Positions 43,206-55,370 are shown, counted from the first letter of the stretch. The stretch is 59,062 bases of DNA from Paulinella micropora (GCA_009731375.1 BJOX01000252.1:606179-665240), one strand, 5' to 3'. Numbers and translations: made by a program. The notes: a model not told the origin generated them from the sequence alone.

Positions 43206-43361
43206 CAGTCACCAATACGGACTAGAGGAAGATTAGTCCAATTTTTGACTGCACAGGAGCGATAAATCGCAAAAGAGCAACGAGCTACGCAGGAGGATAG
43301 CTTGAAGCAAAGGGATTTGGATTGGGGATGGGAAAAACCCAAGGCGCGGAAACATCGATGA

Positions 43362-43366
<5 letters not shown>
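43206..43366. other. Unique island, no gene recognised
   Basis: Non-repeat sequence between the 505-bp repeat and a GATA array; no convincing exon. Confidence 0.4.
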
Positions 43367-43447
<81 letters not shown>

Positions 43448-43479
43448 GGATGGATAGATAGATAGATGGATAGATCGAT

Positions 43480-43547
<68 letters not shown>

Positions 43548-43610
43548 GTAGATAGATAGATAGATACATAGGATAGAGATAGGATAGATAGATAGATCGA
43601 TCGATCGATC

Positions 43611-43674
<64 letters not shown>

Positions 43675-43702
43675 CATAGGATAGAGATAGGATAGATAGA
43701 TC

Positions 43703-43790
<88 letters not shown>

Positions 43791-43957
43791 CATCGATACA
43801 TAGATAGCTAGGTAAAAGGTAGGTAGTAGGTAGGTAGTAGGTAGGTAGGTAGGTAGGTAGGTAGGTAGGTGTAGGTAGGTAGGTAGGTAGGTAGATAGGT
43901 GGATAGGTAGGTAGATAGTATTTACTAGACAGATCGCTTACCAGTCAGTCAGTCATA

Positions 43958-44011
<54 letters not shown>

Positions 44012-44032
44012 GTCTATCTATCTGTCTATCTG

Positions 44033-44063
<31 letters not shown>

Positions 44064-44076
44064 GTCTATCTGTCTA

Positions 44077-44138
<62 letters not shown>

Positions 44139-44152
44139 CATCTATCCATCTA

Positions 44153-44218
<66 letters not shown>

Positions 44219-44288
44219 GTATATAGACAGCTGTATCTATCTATTGCTATGAATAGTTGTTTCTATCTGTCTATCTATCTATCTATCC

Positions 44289-44322
<34 letters not shown>

Positions 44323-44375
44323 ATTTGCCTCTATTGTTGACCAGTCTCTCTGTTTGTCTATCTGTCTGTGTGTCC

Positions 44376-44411
<36 letters not shown>

Positions 44412-44711
44412 TTCTCTCTTGCTTTCTTTTCTCTCTCTCTCTCTCTCTCCCTACTCTCTCTCTCTCTCTCTCTCTCTCTCATGCACACACACGCACACAC
44501 ATACACACACACACACACACACACTCTTTCTCTCTTTCTCTCTATATCTTGATATATATATATGTATGTATATATATGTATATATATATACATATATATA
44601 TATATATTTCTCTCTCTCTCTCTCTCCTTTGTTTCGTTATGTCCTTGTTCTCTCTCTCTCTCTATCTCTCTCTCTCTCTCTCTGACAGACAGATAGATAG
44701 ATAGATAGATC

Positions 44712-44755
<44 letters not shown>

Positions 44756-44830
44756 TATAGATAGATAGATAGATAGATAGATTAGGCGGCTAGATAGATA
44801 GTATGTTTCTGCAGGCGTCCCGCTGTCTCG

Positions 44831-44877
<47 letters not shown>

Positions 44878-44895
44878 CAGATAGATAGATAGATG

Positions 44896-44929
<34 letters not shown>

Positions 44930-44943
44930 CAGACAGATAGATG

Positions 44944-44976
<33 letters not shown>

Positions 44977-44977
44977 G

Positions 44978-45016
<39 letters not shown>

Positions 45017-45053
45017 TATGTTTGTGCAGGCACCTCGTTTTCTCGAGATAGAC

Positions 45054-45111
<58 letters not shown>

Positions 45112-45148
45112 TATGTTTGTGCAGGCATCTCGTTTTCTCGAGATAGAT

Positions 45149-45183
<35 letters not shown>

Positions 45184-45228
45184 CATAGATAAACAGATAG
45201 ATAAACAGATAGATAAACAGATAGATAT

Positions 45229-45297
<69 letters not shown>

Positions 45298-45340
45298 GGA
45301 TAGATAGATAGTATGTTTGTGCAGGCATCTCAATTCCTCG

Positions 45341-45383
<43 letters not shown>

Positions 45384-45400
45384 CAGACAGATAGACAGAC

Positions 45401-45446
<46 letters not shown>

Positions 45447-45468
45447 TAGATAGATAGTAGATAGATAG

Positions 45469-45513
<45 letters not shown>

Positions 45514-45517
45514 GATA
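43367..45517. repeat. GATA/CTAT, CT, CA and AT microsatellites with interspersed 35-bp unit
   Basis: Includes four copies of a unit like TAGTATGTTTGTGCAGGC...CTCGAGATAG at about 44800, 45014, 45109 and 45310, spaced by GATA arrays. No gene identified. Confidence 0.92.
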
Positions 45518-46130
<613 letters not shown>

Positions 46131-46133
46131 CAG

Positions 46134-47032
46134 CATCCCCGTCGGCTCGGCCCAGTTCTGGCTCCACACGGGCAGCGACGTGGCCGGACTTTGGGCTGCG
46201 GCGCGTGCGCGACAACGCGGTGCTCAACGCCGACCTGGCGACGGCTGGCCCGCGCGAGTACCTGAGCGTGTCGCCGAGCTACGGCTTCGGCCAGTGGCTG
46301 TCGTACGGCGAGCACAACGTGACGTACACGGCCGTGGACCCGTCGGGCAACTGGGCGGCGTGCACGCGCCGCCTGTTCGTGCGGAACCTGCTGAGCTGCG
46401 GCGCCAACGGCCACCTGGACCCCGTGCCGGCCGGCAACGCCAGCTCCAGCTACTTGGTGGGCATGGACCCCGGCTTGTGCGGCGTGCGGCCGACCACGGC
46501 CGACGGCTTCGGCGTCAACTACACCAGCTCGGACGTGCAGGGCCCCGTGCAGGTCGTGGTCGACTGCACCGGCGACGGGGAGGCCCGCCGCCGCCTGGCG
46601 CAGCTCGGCCTGGGGGTGGGCAGCGGCGGCGGCGCCCTGTCGCTGGCCGTGCAGTGCGTGGCCGTCGCCACCGACCAGGCGGGCCACAACGCCAGCTGCA
46701 TCGTCAGCTACTACGCCCAGGACCGCGAGGCGCCCGTCGTGCACTGCCAGCCGGCCTGCACGGTGCAGTTGCGCACCGTGGCGGGCTTCGCGGGCTGCTT
46801 TGCGGCGCCGACCGACAACTGCGCCTACAACGACACGAGCTACGCGCCCGACCCGGCCGCCATCGCGTGGCTGAGCTTTGCCGACTCGCCCTTCACGCTG
46901 TACTCGACGGGCTCGGACAACAGCCCGTACTCGCCCGTGTCGGCCACGTGCGAGACCGTCGTCACGCTGTCCGGCTACTGCGGTGACGGCCTGCTGGACT
47001 TTTACGGGGCGCACGGCCCCGCCGAGTCCTAA
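46134..47032 (+). CDS. Secreted HYR-like protein (partial)
   Basis: Follows an AATACAG acceptor, with no ATG needed at the start, so a later exon. Two hyalin-repeat-like segments: [20 protein letters not shown] and [17 protein letters not shown], each with the VxYxAxDxxGNxxxC signature of HYR modules, then [11 protein letters not shown]. Many Cys and several N-glycosylation sites (NVT, NAS, NYT, NDT) indicate an extracellular or surface protein. Ends at TAA 47030-47032. Very GC-rich codons. Confidence 0.65.
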
Positions 47033-47590
47033 GGCACGGGCAATCTTCGATTCTAAGTTGTAGCTGGCTCCCGGAGGGTCCGGCAGCCCCGCCGCGACCT
47101 GGCGCGTTGAGAACGAGACGGCCTACGTCACAGCGCAGCAGGTGGAAACTGGCGTCGGAGGGGAGCGTCAGCCCCGCGATCGACCACATGTTGTCCCGGA
47201 AAGAGGCATTCGCTAAAAACACTTTGGTAGCGTTGGTGGCGAAGAGGAAGAGCTCGGGGGGGACAACCAACTGGTAAGGCCGTGCCGAACCGCCATCGAG
47301 GTGGACGGTTGTTACGTACTGCCATAGGTCTCTCAGGCCCGCGGAGTTGACCAAGCAAGCTAGCAGCTTTGACCAGCGCTCGGCGGCCCCAGGCCCAGAG
47401 GCAGGGGAATCCGCCTCGAACGCGAGGACCAGGTTCGTTTTGTGCGACCTGCGTTGCCTCTGCCAGCTCTGCTCGAGCAGTGTCACTGTCTCTTGGAGTC
47501 TAGCGTCGCCCCCTGGCTGCGACACGGTTTGCTGTGCCTGGGCCCACAGAGACAGGAAGTTCGGGGGAGGAGGAGGCGAAGCGTCGGGGC
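47033..47590 (-). CDS. Leucine-rich protein B (partial)
   Basis: Open frame whose core (AERWSKLLACLVNSAGLRDL... CDVGRLVLNAP... IEDCPCLR) is paralogous to the protein starting at 50040 (CPRWSEFLSALV... CDFGRLVLHSP... LDNCPRLESVEL). The pattern of short strands ending in NCP.L resembles leucine-rich or F-box-associated repeats. Start and splice borders are not resolved. Convergent with the HYR gene, with adjacent 3' ends. Confidence 0.5.
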
Positions 47591-47793
47591 GATGGAACAT
47601 ACTACACGGGGGGAGCAGTACTACACGAGGGGAGCAGTCTGCCCACTTGGTCTTGGCGAGAGCTTTACTTGGTCCCAGCCCCTTTTCCTCCTCCACCTTG
47701 CGCGATCTGTTCCAACCGGGGGAGGAGGAGGGAAGGAGGAGAAGAATGTGCGGGGGTGCGTGGTCCGTGGGAGGGAAGGGGGCGTCGGAGGGC

Positions 47794-50040
47794 CTAGGCA
47801 GCCTGTCGCGGTGAGCCCAGTGCGGCCAGCAACGCGGCTTCATACCGGGCCAGCAGCCCGGCCTGTTGGGCACCAAGCACTAGTGTGCTGCGCAGGCCGC
47901 GCGTCCAGCCCAACAGGTACTCCAGAGCTTCGGTCTGTGCACGGCTCCGTCTCTCTTCTAGCTGTGCCAAATCGGCCCGTGCCAGGTGGTGCAGCTGTCG
48001 GCCACCGCAACGCAGAGCCGCGGCGGTCGCCGTTCGAGAGTTGGTAGCTCTTGCTCCACACGGCCAGCTCGAGGGGGGGTGGCTCCGGTTGGCCGGGCCA
48101 GGTTGACCCCGGGCTCTGGCCGCCCAAGCTGGTCCAGATTTCCGCCTGGATTGCCAAGAAATCGGGGAACTCGGGAGCCCCCGGCGTACTAGTCGCGTGC
48201 AGGCCAGACTGCGCCACGAGGTGCAAGACCTCCCCACGCACTGCTCGTTGCAGGGCATCGGCGTGGGGGCCGAAGGCCGCGGAGAGTAAGCAACAGCCCG
48301 CGTGCTGGAACTCGGGGGCTACGGTGGCGGCCGGCTGGCCGGCCCGGGACCTAGCCCAGTCGGCCGCGCGGGTAGCCATCGTGCCCAGGAATCGCAGGCC
48401 CGGGGACAGGGTCGACGGCTCGCGGCCGGCCAGCTGCGAGAAGAGCTCGGCCCAGGCCGCCCGCAAGAGGTCTGGTTCTCGGCGCACGAGAGCACGGCCC
48501 CGCCCATGCCGGGCCGCCAGCAGTTGCCCCCAGGCCGCACAAGAGCGCCAGCGCCACCAGGGCGCAGTACCGGGGACACGCAGACTTGTCGACGCGCTGA
48601 GCACGGCGGGCCACGACGGGGGCTCGCGGCCGCCGTCCCACACCTGGCCCAGGCCTGCCCAGGCCTCTAGGTCCCGAGCGGACAAGACCAGCCCGTGCCT
48701 GAGCTGCAGCTGCAACAAGAAACCCAGCCGCCTGGCCGAGCCCGGCGGAAACTCCGCCGCGGCCAGCAACCAGGGGTACACGTCGGCGGCGGCGGCAGTA
48801 GCCCGTGCGAGCGAGGACGGCGCTGCCTGCCAGGCGCGGGATGGCCGCCCCCCCTGGTCACCCGGCCGGAGCTGTCGCCCGGCCGGGCCGGCGGCCGCGT
48901 GGTGGCGGTGTTGAACGGCAGAGTGCTCGGTTCCAGCCGAGCCTTGCAGTCTGTCGGCTGCAGCAGGTCGCGAGAGAACCAGGCCGGCAGGCCCGCCGCG
49001 TGCCAAGCCAGCGTGAGACCCGGACAGGGACCTTGTAACTCGAGTCAGCCGTACCCGCTGACTTCCAAGCGCCGCTGTTGGCTCCTGGCGGGCGTCTTGT
49101 TCTCGCCCGGCCCGCGCAGGGGCGCTTCCGCCAGCACCAGCCGGTCGGCCCAGGGCCCTTGCACGGAGGTCCGCTCCGAGTGCAGCCCGTGCAGCGTACA
49201 CTTGCAGGCCTCGGGCGCCGCGCCGGTTGGCCAGCAGGGTCCGGTGACCAACTCCCGGAGCAGCGGCCCGGGGAAGACGCTGGTTTCTTGGGCGCGTGGC
49301 AAACACATTGTAGTTAGCAGCGGACACCCCTGCACTTGTACCCAGGGGAACAACAGCTCCTGCGGGCCAGGCTCCAACTCGACCGACTCAAGCCGCGGAC
49401 AGTTGTCGAGATATAGGAATTTCGGTGGGGCGCTGCGCGGCCGGGGGGAATGCAGCACGAGCCGGCCGAAGTCGCAATCTTCGATACTGATAGACCCCGC
49501 GAGGTCTATGTGCAGCCAGGCCGGCCGGGGTGGCTGCTGCGCTGGCTGCGCTCCAACCGCCCGGAAGCTGACGTGGTGCAGCCAGAGTTCACCGATCGAC
49601 AGGCGCGGGTCCGGCCCGGCCTGCCACGAAAGCTCCACGTGGCGCAACATGAGAAGCTTGGTTCCGCTGGCCCACGACAACAGTTGTAGCGGTAAGCTCA
49701 CCTTCTCTGCTTCGAAGTCGCGCGGCAACCAGATTTCGACGCTGCCTATGTAACGGCCTAAGCTGTACAGAGCGGGCGTGGTCACCAGGGCGGACAGAAA
49801 CTCGCTCCAGCGCGGGCACTCGCAGGGGAACTCCTTCTGCCACTGCTCCCTCTTGAGCTCCAGCGACCTGAGAGGAGAAGAAGCGTCGCCGTCCCGCTTC
49901 CTCGGGCGGAGCCCCCAGCGGTCAACTAAATCCTTCTCTAGATCCGGTACAGCCTCGTTCCGAGCGACAGCTCTCAGCGTCTTGATCCACTTGTCACCAA
50001 AGTCCAGACTGTCCCAGGCGGGGGGAGGGTGCGCAGCCAT
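47794..50040 (-). CDS. Leucine-rich protein A, frame-broken
   Basis: ATG 50040 opens 331 codons (MAAHPPPAWDSLDFGDKWIK...) with leucine-rich units and LDNCPRLESVEL. A TGA at 49045 interrupts an apparently continuing frame (LELQGPCPGLTLAWHAAGLP). Further coding segments follow in shifted frames: AAEFPPGSARRLGFLLQLQL (48.8-48.1 kb) and LHHLARADLAQLEERRSRAQ (to TAG at 47794). Either several indel errors, introns, or a pseudogene. Paralogue of protein B. Function unknown. Confidence 0.5.
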
Positions 50041-50361
50041 CACCGGCAGCGCCGCGTGGCCGCGGCCCTGCGCACGTGTCCGGGAGTGTGTTTAGGACCC
50101 TGGCCAGAGCCAGCGCGGGGGAGGAGGAAAGCAAAAGTGGAAAGAAAAGGCGGCGGCCTCGCCGCCCGCCGGGGCGCCGGACTCTCCCCCCCACCCTCCG
50201 GGTGCGTCTGCCGCATCCCCCTTCCCTTGCCTTGGCCTTCTCCCCCCTCCCTCGCCCGGCCGCGCCCGTGGCGCCATGGGCACCCACGCTCTCCCCGGTG
50301 CTGGCTGAGTCAGTCCCTCGTCGTCCTCCCTACCAGGGGCGAGGCGTGGCCCGGCCGGGCG
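50041..50361. promoter_or_regulatory. Divergent intergenic region
   Basis: 321 GC-rich bases between divergent starts at 50040 (minus) and 50362 (plus), with pyrimidine-rich stretches. No core promoter motif that I can identify. Confidence 0.4.
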
Positions 50362-50991
50362 ATGGCGGTACCGCGCTACCCCTCGGGGGAGTGTTTCTGG
50401 CTGTACTGCTACCAGCGGCTCGTGGCGGAGTTGGACGGGGCCGTCACGCCACGGCAGGGGCCACCGCCGGTCGCGCCGCAGCTGGCCGCGCGCCTGCGCG
50501 AGCTCTCGGCCTCGGTGGACTGGACCATGCTGCCCTACCACGAGCGCTCGCTAGCCTGCGTGCAGAGCTTGCTGGACCGGGGAGTCGAAGACAGCTTCGC
50601 CAGCACGCGTGACTCCGCGTCTGGCTGTTCACAGGAGCCGGAGGGGGGGCGCGCGGGCTCGGTGTCGTGGGACCCGCCGCTGCCGCTCCTGGGGGCAGGC
50701 GGACAGGACGAGGCGTGGGCGCAGAGCCAGCACGACCCAGCCGCGGCGCTGAGCCCTACCTCCTTGCAGCGGGTGCGCGGGCACCGGTCGCAGCCCAAGC
50801 CAGCCGCCCTCCACGCGCGGGCCGAGCGCCCGGTCTTTCTGTACCAGCCGGTGCTGTTTGTGCACGGCCCCCCCCGACCGCCCGCCCGACAGGCGCGGGG
50901 CGGCGCCGGCGGTTCGCACGTGGTGCTGGTCCGGGGCCCGGCGCCCGCGGAGCAGGGGGAGCCGCGCCCCCTGCCGCGCGGCGGCGCCTGA
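50362..50991 (+). CDS. GC-rich gene, unknown
   Basis: 209 aa from ATG 50362 (MAVPRYPSGECFWLYCYQRL). First about 80 residues look globular (LAARLRELSASVDWTMLPYH, SLACVQSLLDRGVEDSF); the rest is Pro/Gly/Arg low complexity and may be non-coding or intronic. No family recognised. Confidence 0.45.
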   Translation: MAVPRYPSGECFWLYCYQRLVAELDGAVTPRQGPPPVAPQLAARLRELSASVDWTMLPYHERSLACVQSLLDRGVEDSFASTRDSASGCSQEPEGGRAGSVSWDPPLPLLGAGGQDEAWAQSQHDPAAALSPTSLQRVRGHRSQPKPAALHARAERPVFLYQPVLFVHGPPRPPARQARGGAGGSHVVLVRGPAPAEQGEPRPLPRGGA

Positions 50992-51430
50992 GGCCCGTAC
51001 GCGGGCCCAGGCAGGGCTGAGCGGCTGGTGCCGTCGGCCGAGGGAACGGGGGGGGAAGGGGTGGGGGCACGCCGCCGCGCCCCGCAGGCTGCGTGCGGGG
51101 GTCGGGCCGGAGTGGCCGCCGGAAACGTGTGCTCGCTCGCCCAGCCGGCAGGCTTTTTTTATTGTGCGCAGACCCAAGAACCACGCGGGCGTAGCCTTTG
51201 GCTGGCGGTGGCCGGGCGCCGGGGGGGAGAGGCCCAGGGCTCCCGCGCTCCCCTGGCCCGGTCCGGGGTTTGGAATGGTCGCGGAAGGTGCTCCCGCGGG
51301 GGGGTTCGCTCGTCTCTCCCCGCACACCCGCCCCCCTTCTGTCAGTGCTAGATGGATCGCTCGTTCACAGGTAAAGAGAAAAAGAGAGCGGGCCAGCGAG
51401 GAAAGAGAAAGCGCGCACTAGCATGCACGC

Positions 51431-51507
<77 letters not shown>

Positions 51508-51532
51508 NNNNNNNNNNAAAGCGCGCACTAGC
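50992..51532. other. GC-rich gene-free region with poly-C artefact
   Basis: The 25 bases AAAGCGCGCACTAGCATGCA CGCTC occur at 51408 and again at 51518, flanking about 75 C and 10 N. The overlap suggests a failed join with spurious poly-C. No gene seen in 50992-51407. Confidence 0.7.
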
Positions 51533-52300
51533 ATGCACGCTCTCCCCTCCCCCCGTCGAACAGGCGCAGTCACCAGCCCGTGCTGGTGGCTGCCCTTGCT
51601 GCTCGGCGCCGCCGGCGCCAAGTGTCCGTTCCCGGTCCAGTGCCCGACACCAGAGGAGGCGTGCCCATCCGTCGTGTGCCCCGGCGGCGCCACCATCCTG
51701 GAAATCACGACGGCGGCCCCACAGGACACGTTCGTGTGGCTACTGTCGCCGCCCACCGCCCCGACTGCGCGCAGTCGCCAGGCCCAGGCCGCCGTCCCGA
51801 GGTCGTTCACGGTCGACTGGGGGGACGGCTCCAGCCCCACGCAGTGCCTGGACGCCGGCGCCGCGCCGTGCGCGCACACGTACGCGCTGGCCGGCACGTA
51901 CCTCGTGAAGGCGGACCCCGGCGGACGCTACCCGGTGCGCGGCTGGGCGCTGATGGCGGCCTGGCACGCCGCGGCGCCCGCGGGCCTGCAGCTGCGCGCC
52001 GTGAGGCGGTGGGGGGAGCTGCGCTTCCATGAGACAAGCGGCTACCACCTGTACCGGGCGCCGGGCCTGACGTACTTGCCCTCGCTCGCCACGCTGCCGG
52101 ACGCGGGGCTCGTGCGCGTCTGGGACTACAGCTTCGCTAACCTCACCTCGCGCATGGACTCTGAGGTCAGCTACGGGCTCAACGTGTCCGGCGCCGTGTC
52201 CATGGTCGGCCTGTTCGCAGGCTCCGTGTGCCTGGTACCACCTTACGGCGCCAGCCGGTGGGACACGCGCAGCCTGCGCAGTGGTTGGGGCAGAAAACGT
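51533..52300 (+). CDS. Secreted PKD-domain protein, first exon
   Basis: ATG 51533, then a signal peptide (SPCWWLPLLLGAAGA, cleavage before KCPF). A Cys-rich segment follows, then a PKD-like fold: FTVDWGDGSSPTQ...CAHTYALAGTYLVKA with the WGDG and HTYxxxGTY signatures. The rest contains NLT and NVS glycosylation sites. The frame is open into AAAAC|GTAAGT, a consensus donor, at about 52300. Extracellular; like the HYR protein 5 kb away it may be a surface protein. Confidence 0.65.
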
Positions 52301-52310
52301 AAGTCCTGAA

Positions 52311-52892
52311 GGAACCGACGTCGTCGTGCCATTCGTCACGGTTCTCTATTCTGGCGGCGCTGTCCGGAAGCGTGAGCAAGGCATTCTCGTCCGAGGTCGC
52401 GATGACCTTGAAATCGACCATAGTCGCCTCCTTCGAAGAAAGCAGCTTCTCGTCGTCTAGCCCCATGCCGCGAAAAGTGTCGACCGCGTGCAGCACGCCG
52501 CTCTTCTTGGTGCCCTTGATGATAAACTCGCTCCATTTACCCCGGCGCGAGTTGATGACCGCAGCCAGCCGCTGCGAAGGCTGGTGCAGGGCAGGTTCGA
52601 CTCCTAGCTAGACCAGGTGCACGCGGTCGAGGACGTCCTCGTCATTGTCTTGGAGGTTCTTCAGCCCGCTTATGAAGCTCTCCCTGTAGGTTGACCACAA
52701 CCACTGCTTATTAGCAAATTGCTTGTGCAAGGGCAGTCTCGCGAAGCTCCGCACCTGCTTCTTGCCTTCGCGGATTTCTTGCGGAGTTGTGTTATTAAAG
52801 GCGTCGATTTCCGCCTGGGACGGGCCTCCAGTGAAATCAACTACCTCACGCCCGTTCGGACCGGCACCAAACCTCCCGCTGCTGACCCACAT
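52311..52892 (-). CDS. NCLDV-block protein, unknown, with in-frame UAG
   Basis: ATG 52892, MWVSSGRFGAGPNGREVVDF..., 94 codons to TAG (52608-52610). The same frame then continues for about 100 codons with coding-like sequence (RRGKWSEFIIKGTKKSGVLH, KLLSSKEATMVDFKVIATSD). The 3' end runs into the PKD gene's donor region, where the true end is unclear. No family recognised. Confidence 0.5.
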
Positions 52893-53079
52893 TCTTTGTA
52901 TTTAATGATTAGGTACTACAAGATTTCTTTTTTCAGCAACAGCCACAGCAATCACTGCATCCTTCTTTTTCTTTTTTTTCTTTTTCTTTTTCTTCTTGGA
53001 GTGCAGGCTAGACAAAAGATGGCTCGCGAGCGGGCGCGAGGCCGCTGCCGTTCAGTGAACTAGTCAAGGGGATGAAAGG
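52893..53079. other. AT-rich intergenic region of the viral block
   Basis: Contains TTTAATGATTAGGTACTACA upstream of the gene at 52892 and a TTTTTCTTTTTCTTTTTCTT tract. If UAG were read through, the gene ending at 53080 would extend to a TGA here. Confidence 0.4.
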
Positions 53080-53631
53080 CTAGCCTTGTTCTTCGCAAAC
53101 GATCGCGAACATGACACTTAAAGTTTGTATGTGCCTAGACTCTGCTTGTTTCAGCTCCGGCACTTGTGCCGCTAGCTCTTCTTCGTCCATCAACAGCAGG
53201 AAAGCACTCAGTAACGTCTGATAATTGACGAAACATCTTCTCGCCCACTCATAGCGCTGCCTCAGCTTCTTCAGCACCTTGGGCTAGCAGGCGTCTACTT
53301 TTTTGAAGACGCGTTCCAACTCCTCTAGCGTTTCTTTGCTCGGCTCCCGCCGGCCCCTGCCGCAGCCTAGCAGGTGGCAGAGCTGGCTGGCCTTGTCGAT
53401 ACTCAGCGGGCCTAGCTTCTCCCTGCGCCAGATGTAAGTGAGGCGAGCGGGAGTTGCGAGGTGTGCCAGCCACTTGTGGACCAGGCGCCTCGCCTGTGCT
53501 AACAAGGCCGGGCTGACACACGACGCAGATTTATTGACACCTCGAAGGTTAAACGTCTCGCGTGTTATCTGACGGAACTGGCTCAGGCGAGTGTAGCCTA
53601 CATGTCTGTGAGCGTGTTGCTCTCTTCCCAT
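53080..53631 (-). CDS. Possible histone-fold protein with in-frame UAG
   Basis: ATG 53631 (MGREQHAHRHVGYTRLSQFR). TAG at 53284-53286 splits one frame after KKVDAC; it resumes with PKVLKKLRQRYEWARRCFVN and ends at TAG 53080. The first half has the helix-strand-helix spacing of a histone fold: SPALLAQARRLVHKWLAHLA, then GPLSIDKASQLCHLLG, like alpha-2/loop-2/alpha-3 of H4/H3. Some large DNA viruses carry histones. The resemblance is by pattern only. Confidence 0.35.
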
Positions 53632-53801
53632 CTGTCCGTTCACTAGCCAGCATTGCGACGTGTACAACTCGTGCTCTGTCTTGAGTAAGCAACACTTCGA
53701 GCAGTACGTACCTGTGGTTGCGATGCTGAATGTCCAGTCTTGTTTGCATTACATAATATGACAGCCTGCAAACAAGTGCCCAGATAGAACGTGGCCGTCT
53801 A

Positions 53802-53818
53802 AAATTCAAGATTTGAAA
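53802..53818 (+). promoter_or_regulatory. Viral promoter motif, copy 1
   Basis: AAATTCAAGATTTGAAA, 41 bases upstream of the VLTF-2-like start. Recurs as AAATTCAAGATTTAAAA at 55308-55324 upstream of the DUF5871-like gene. Confidence 0.5.
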
Positions 53819-53858
53819 CAAATGAAAGAGTGGAAAAAAGACGAGGAAGACAGAAAGG

Positions 53859-54311
53859 ATGGAGGGCACTGAATCTTACAAGGGCAAGTGCCTGCACTGC
53901 TAGTACGGCTGCGCGAGGGACGACAGCAAGTGGTTCGGGCTGCTAATAGCACACGCGGGCGAAGAGTTGTGTGTCTGGGGTCACTTCTGCATGGTGGGCT
54001 GCGCGGCAGCGTACGCGGACTATGGCATTGCCGAGACGCTGCGTTCGCCTTCAATGGACCTCCTGCAATCTTACTTAAGATTGAATCTGCACATGCAGCT
54101 AGTTCAGCCGGCGCCGCCACGCCACGAACTAGTATACTACGGCGGACCGCTAGACATCTCTGCTTTCAGAGCAGTGTGCCGGCTGACTAACTGGTACGTG
54201 CCAGTGCACAGAAAAGAAAAACAGAAACATTTTATTAGCCAACTTTCAGGCCGCAAATACACACTAAGGAAGCTTAAGTGCCTGCCTGGGATTCGTCCCT
54301 CGTCCGCTTGA
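53859..54311 (+). CDS. VLTF-2 (A1L)-like late transcription factor, in-frame UAG at codon 15
   Basis: ATG 53859, stop TGA 54309-54311, 150 codons. The N-terminal zinc site CLHC..., then WGHFCMVGCAAAYADYG, matches the CxxC...GxFCSxxCxxAY layout of poxvirus A1L/NCLDV VLTF-2 factors. The C-terminal PAPPRHELVYYGGPLDISAF matches their conserved APxxxLxxYGGxxxIxxFR signature. In the family it activates late viral genes. TAG at 53901-53903 follows CLHC directly. The 3' end overlaps the convergent clamp gene by 38 bases. Confidence 0.7.
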
Positions 54312-55244
54312 GCTTCTTCTTCTTGCGCTTGATCAGCTTGCTGCTCTCTTCGTCCTCGGCGGCGCTGTCGGCAGTCAATGGAAGCAGCGCCAGCGTGGGC
54401 AGAGCTGGGGGCGGTTCATTAGCGTCGGCCAGCAGAATAGTGTACTTGAGCCACGGACCGCCGTCCCGCTTGAAGACGAGGTGCAGCACGTTATGTGTAA
54501 CGCCGACCAGCACAGTGCAAGTCTTTTTCTCCTGGAAAGCGCATGATTTGAATATCATCTTGAGGATTTCCAGTGCGTAGAAACACTCGCCTGCTTGGAC
54601 TGGCGGGTGTGACAAGTCCGAGCGCAGCAGCGAGTCGTTCTCCTTTGGGACCAGACCAATGCAGCCAAGGCTGGTGCGTGCCAGCCTGCCTGCGTCACCG
54701 CCCGCAGCGATGATTCCGTGCAGAGCCTGTCCACTTCCACAAACAGCCGGCAGTGCGAATTGCTCTTCGAATGGTGCATGATCACTGCGTTCAGCGCCTG
54801 GCTAGAGACTTCGACGAGGAGATCAAGATTTATCCACTCGGTAGTCGGCATGAAGGCCTCCTCTTGTGACACGAGCAGCGAGGTCAGGTCACTGTAGTGA
54901 TCGAACGATTTGGACTCGTTGTAGAATTTGATACACAGCTTGTTATCCACCGCGACTGACAGTTCGAGTATCATGCCCTCGCGGAAAGTAGAAAGCCAGC
55001 AGGAAAGTTCCTTGATGTCAACGCTGAACACGCACTTTGGGAACATCAGGTTGACATAGTAGCCGTTCGCGCCCGGAAAAGGCACCATGAACTGCGCGAC
55101 GAGCCAGTCGGCAGCGCTGCAGAGCACGAGCTTGTCGACAGTCGCTTCGACCCTGTCTTCCAGCAACAGAGGCGACAGCGAGTCAAGCGCCCGGCGGAAC
55201 GTGATTCCGTGTGACTTGGACCTCCAGAGAAAAGGAATCATCAT
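54274..55244 (-). pseudogene. PCNA-like sliding clamp, one frameshift
   Basis: ATG 55244. First domain: FRRALDSLSPLLLEDRVEAT, PKCVFSVDIKELSCWLSTFR, ILELSVAVDNKLCIKFYNES, and WINLDLLVEVSSQALNAVIM, the PCNA order of helices and strands. The frame is lost between about 54715 and 54760 and resumes with ECFYALEILKMIFKSCAFQE and a C-terminal strand WLKYTILLAD, then a Lys-rich tail. PCNA homologues encircle DNA as polymerase processivity factors and are common in NCLDVs. TAA stop at 54274. Confidence 0.6.
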
Positions 55245-55370
55245 TTTTTGAAACACTGTTCTTTTTTTACTGCCTTTTAATAAAAAATTTTTAAACTGCG
55301 AGATTCGAAATTCAAGATTTAAAAGGAGAAAAGAAAATATGTTCTGGCAAAACGAGCTATAAATCGAAAA
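55245..55370. promoter_or_regulatory. AT-rich divergent promoter region
   Basis: About 125 bases, far more AT-rich than the flanking genes, between the clamp gene and the DUF5871-like gene. Contains TTTTAATAAAAAATTTTTAA and the AAATTCAAGATTTAAAA motif (55308-55324). Confidence 0.5.

Noticed and set aside
47347-47814. Plus-strand open frames opposite the leucine-rich genes
   Set aside because: GC-rich antisense frames with no motif; the minus strand shows paralogy.
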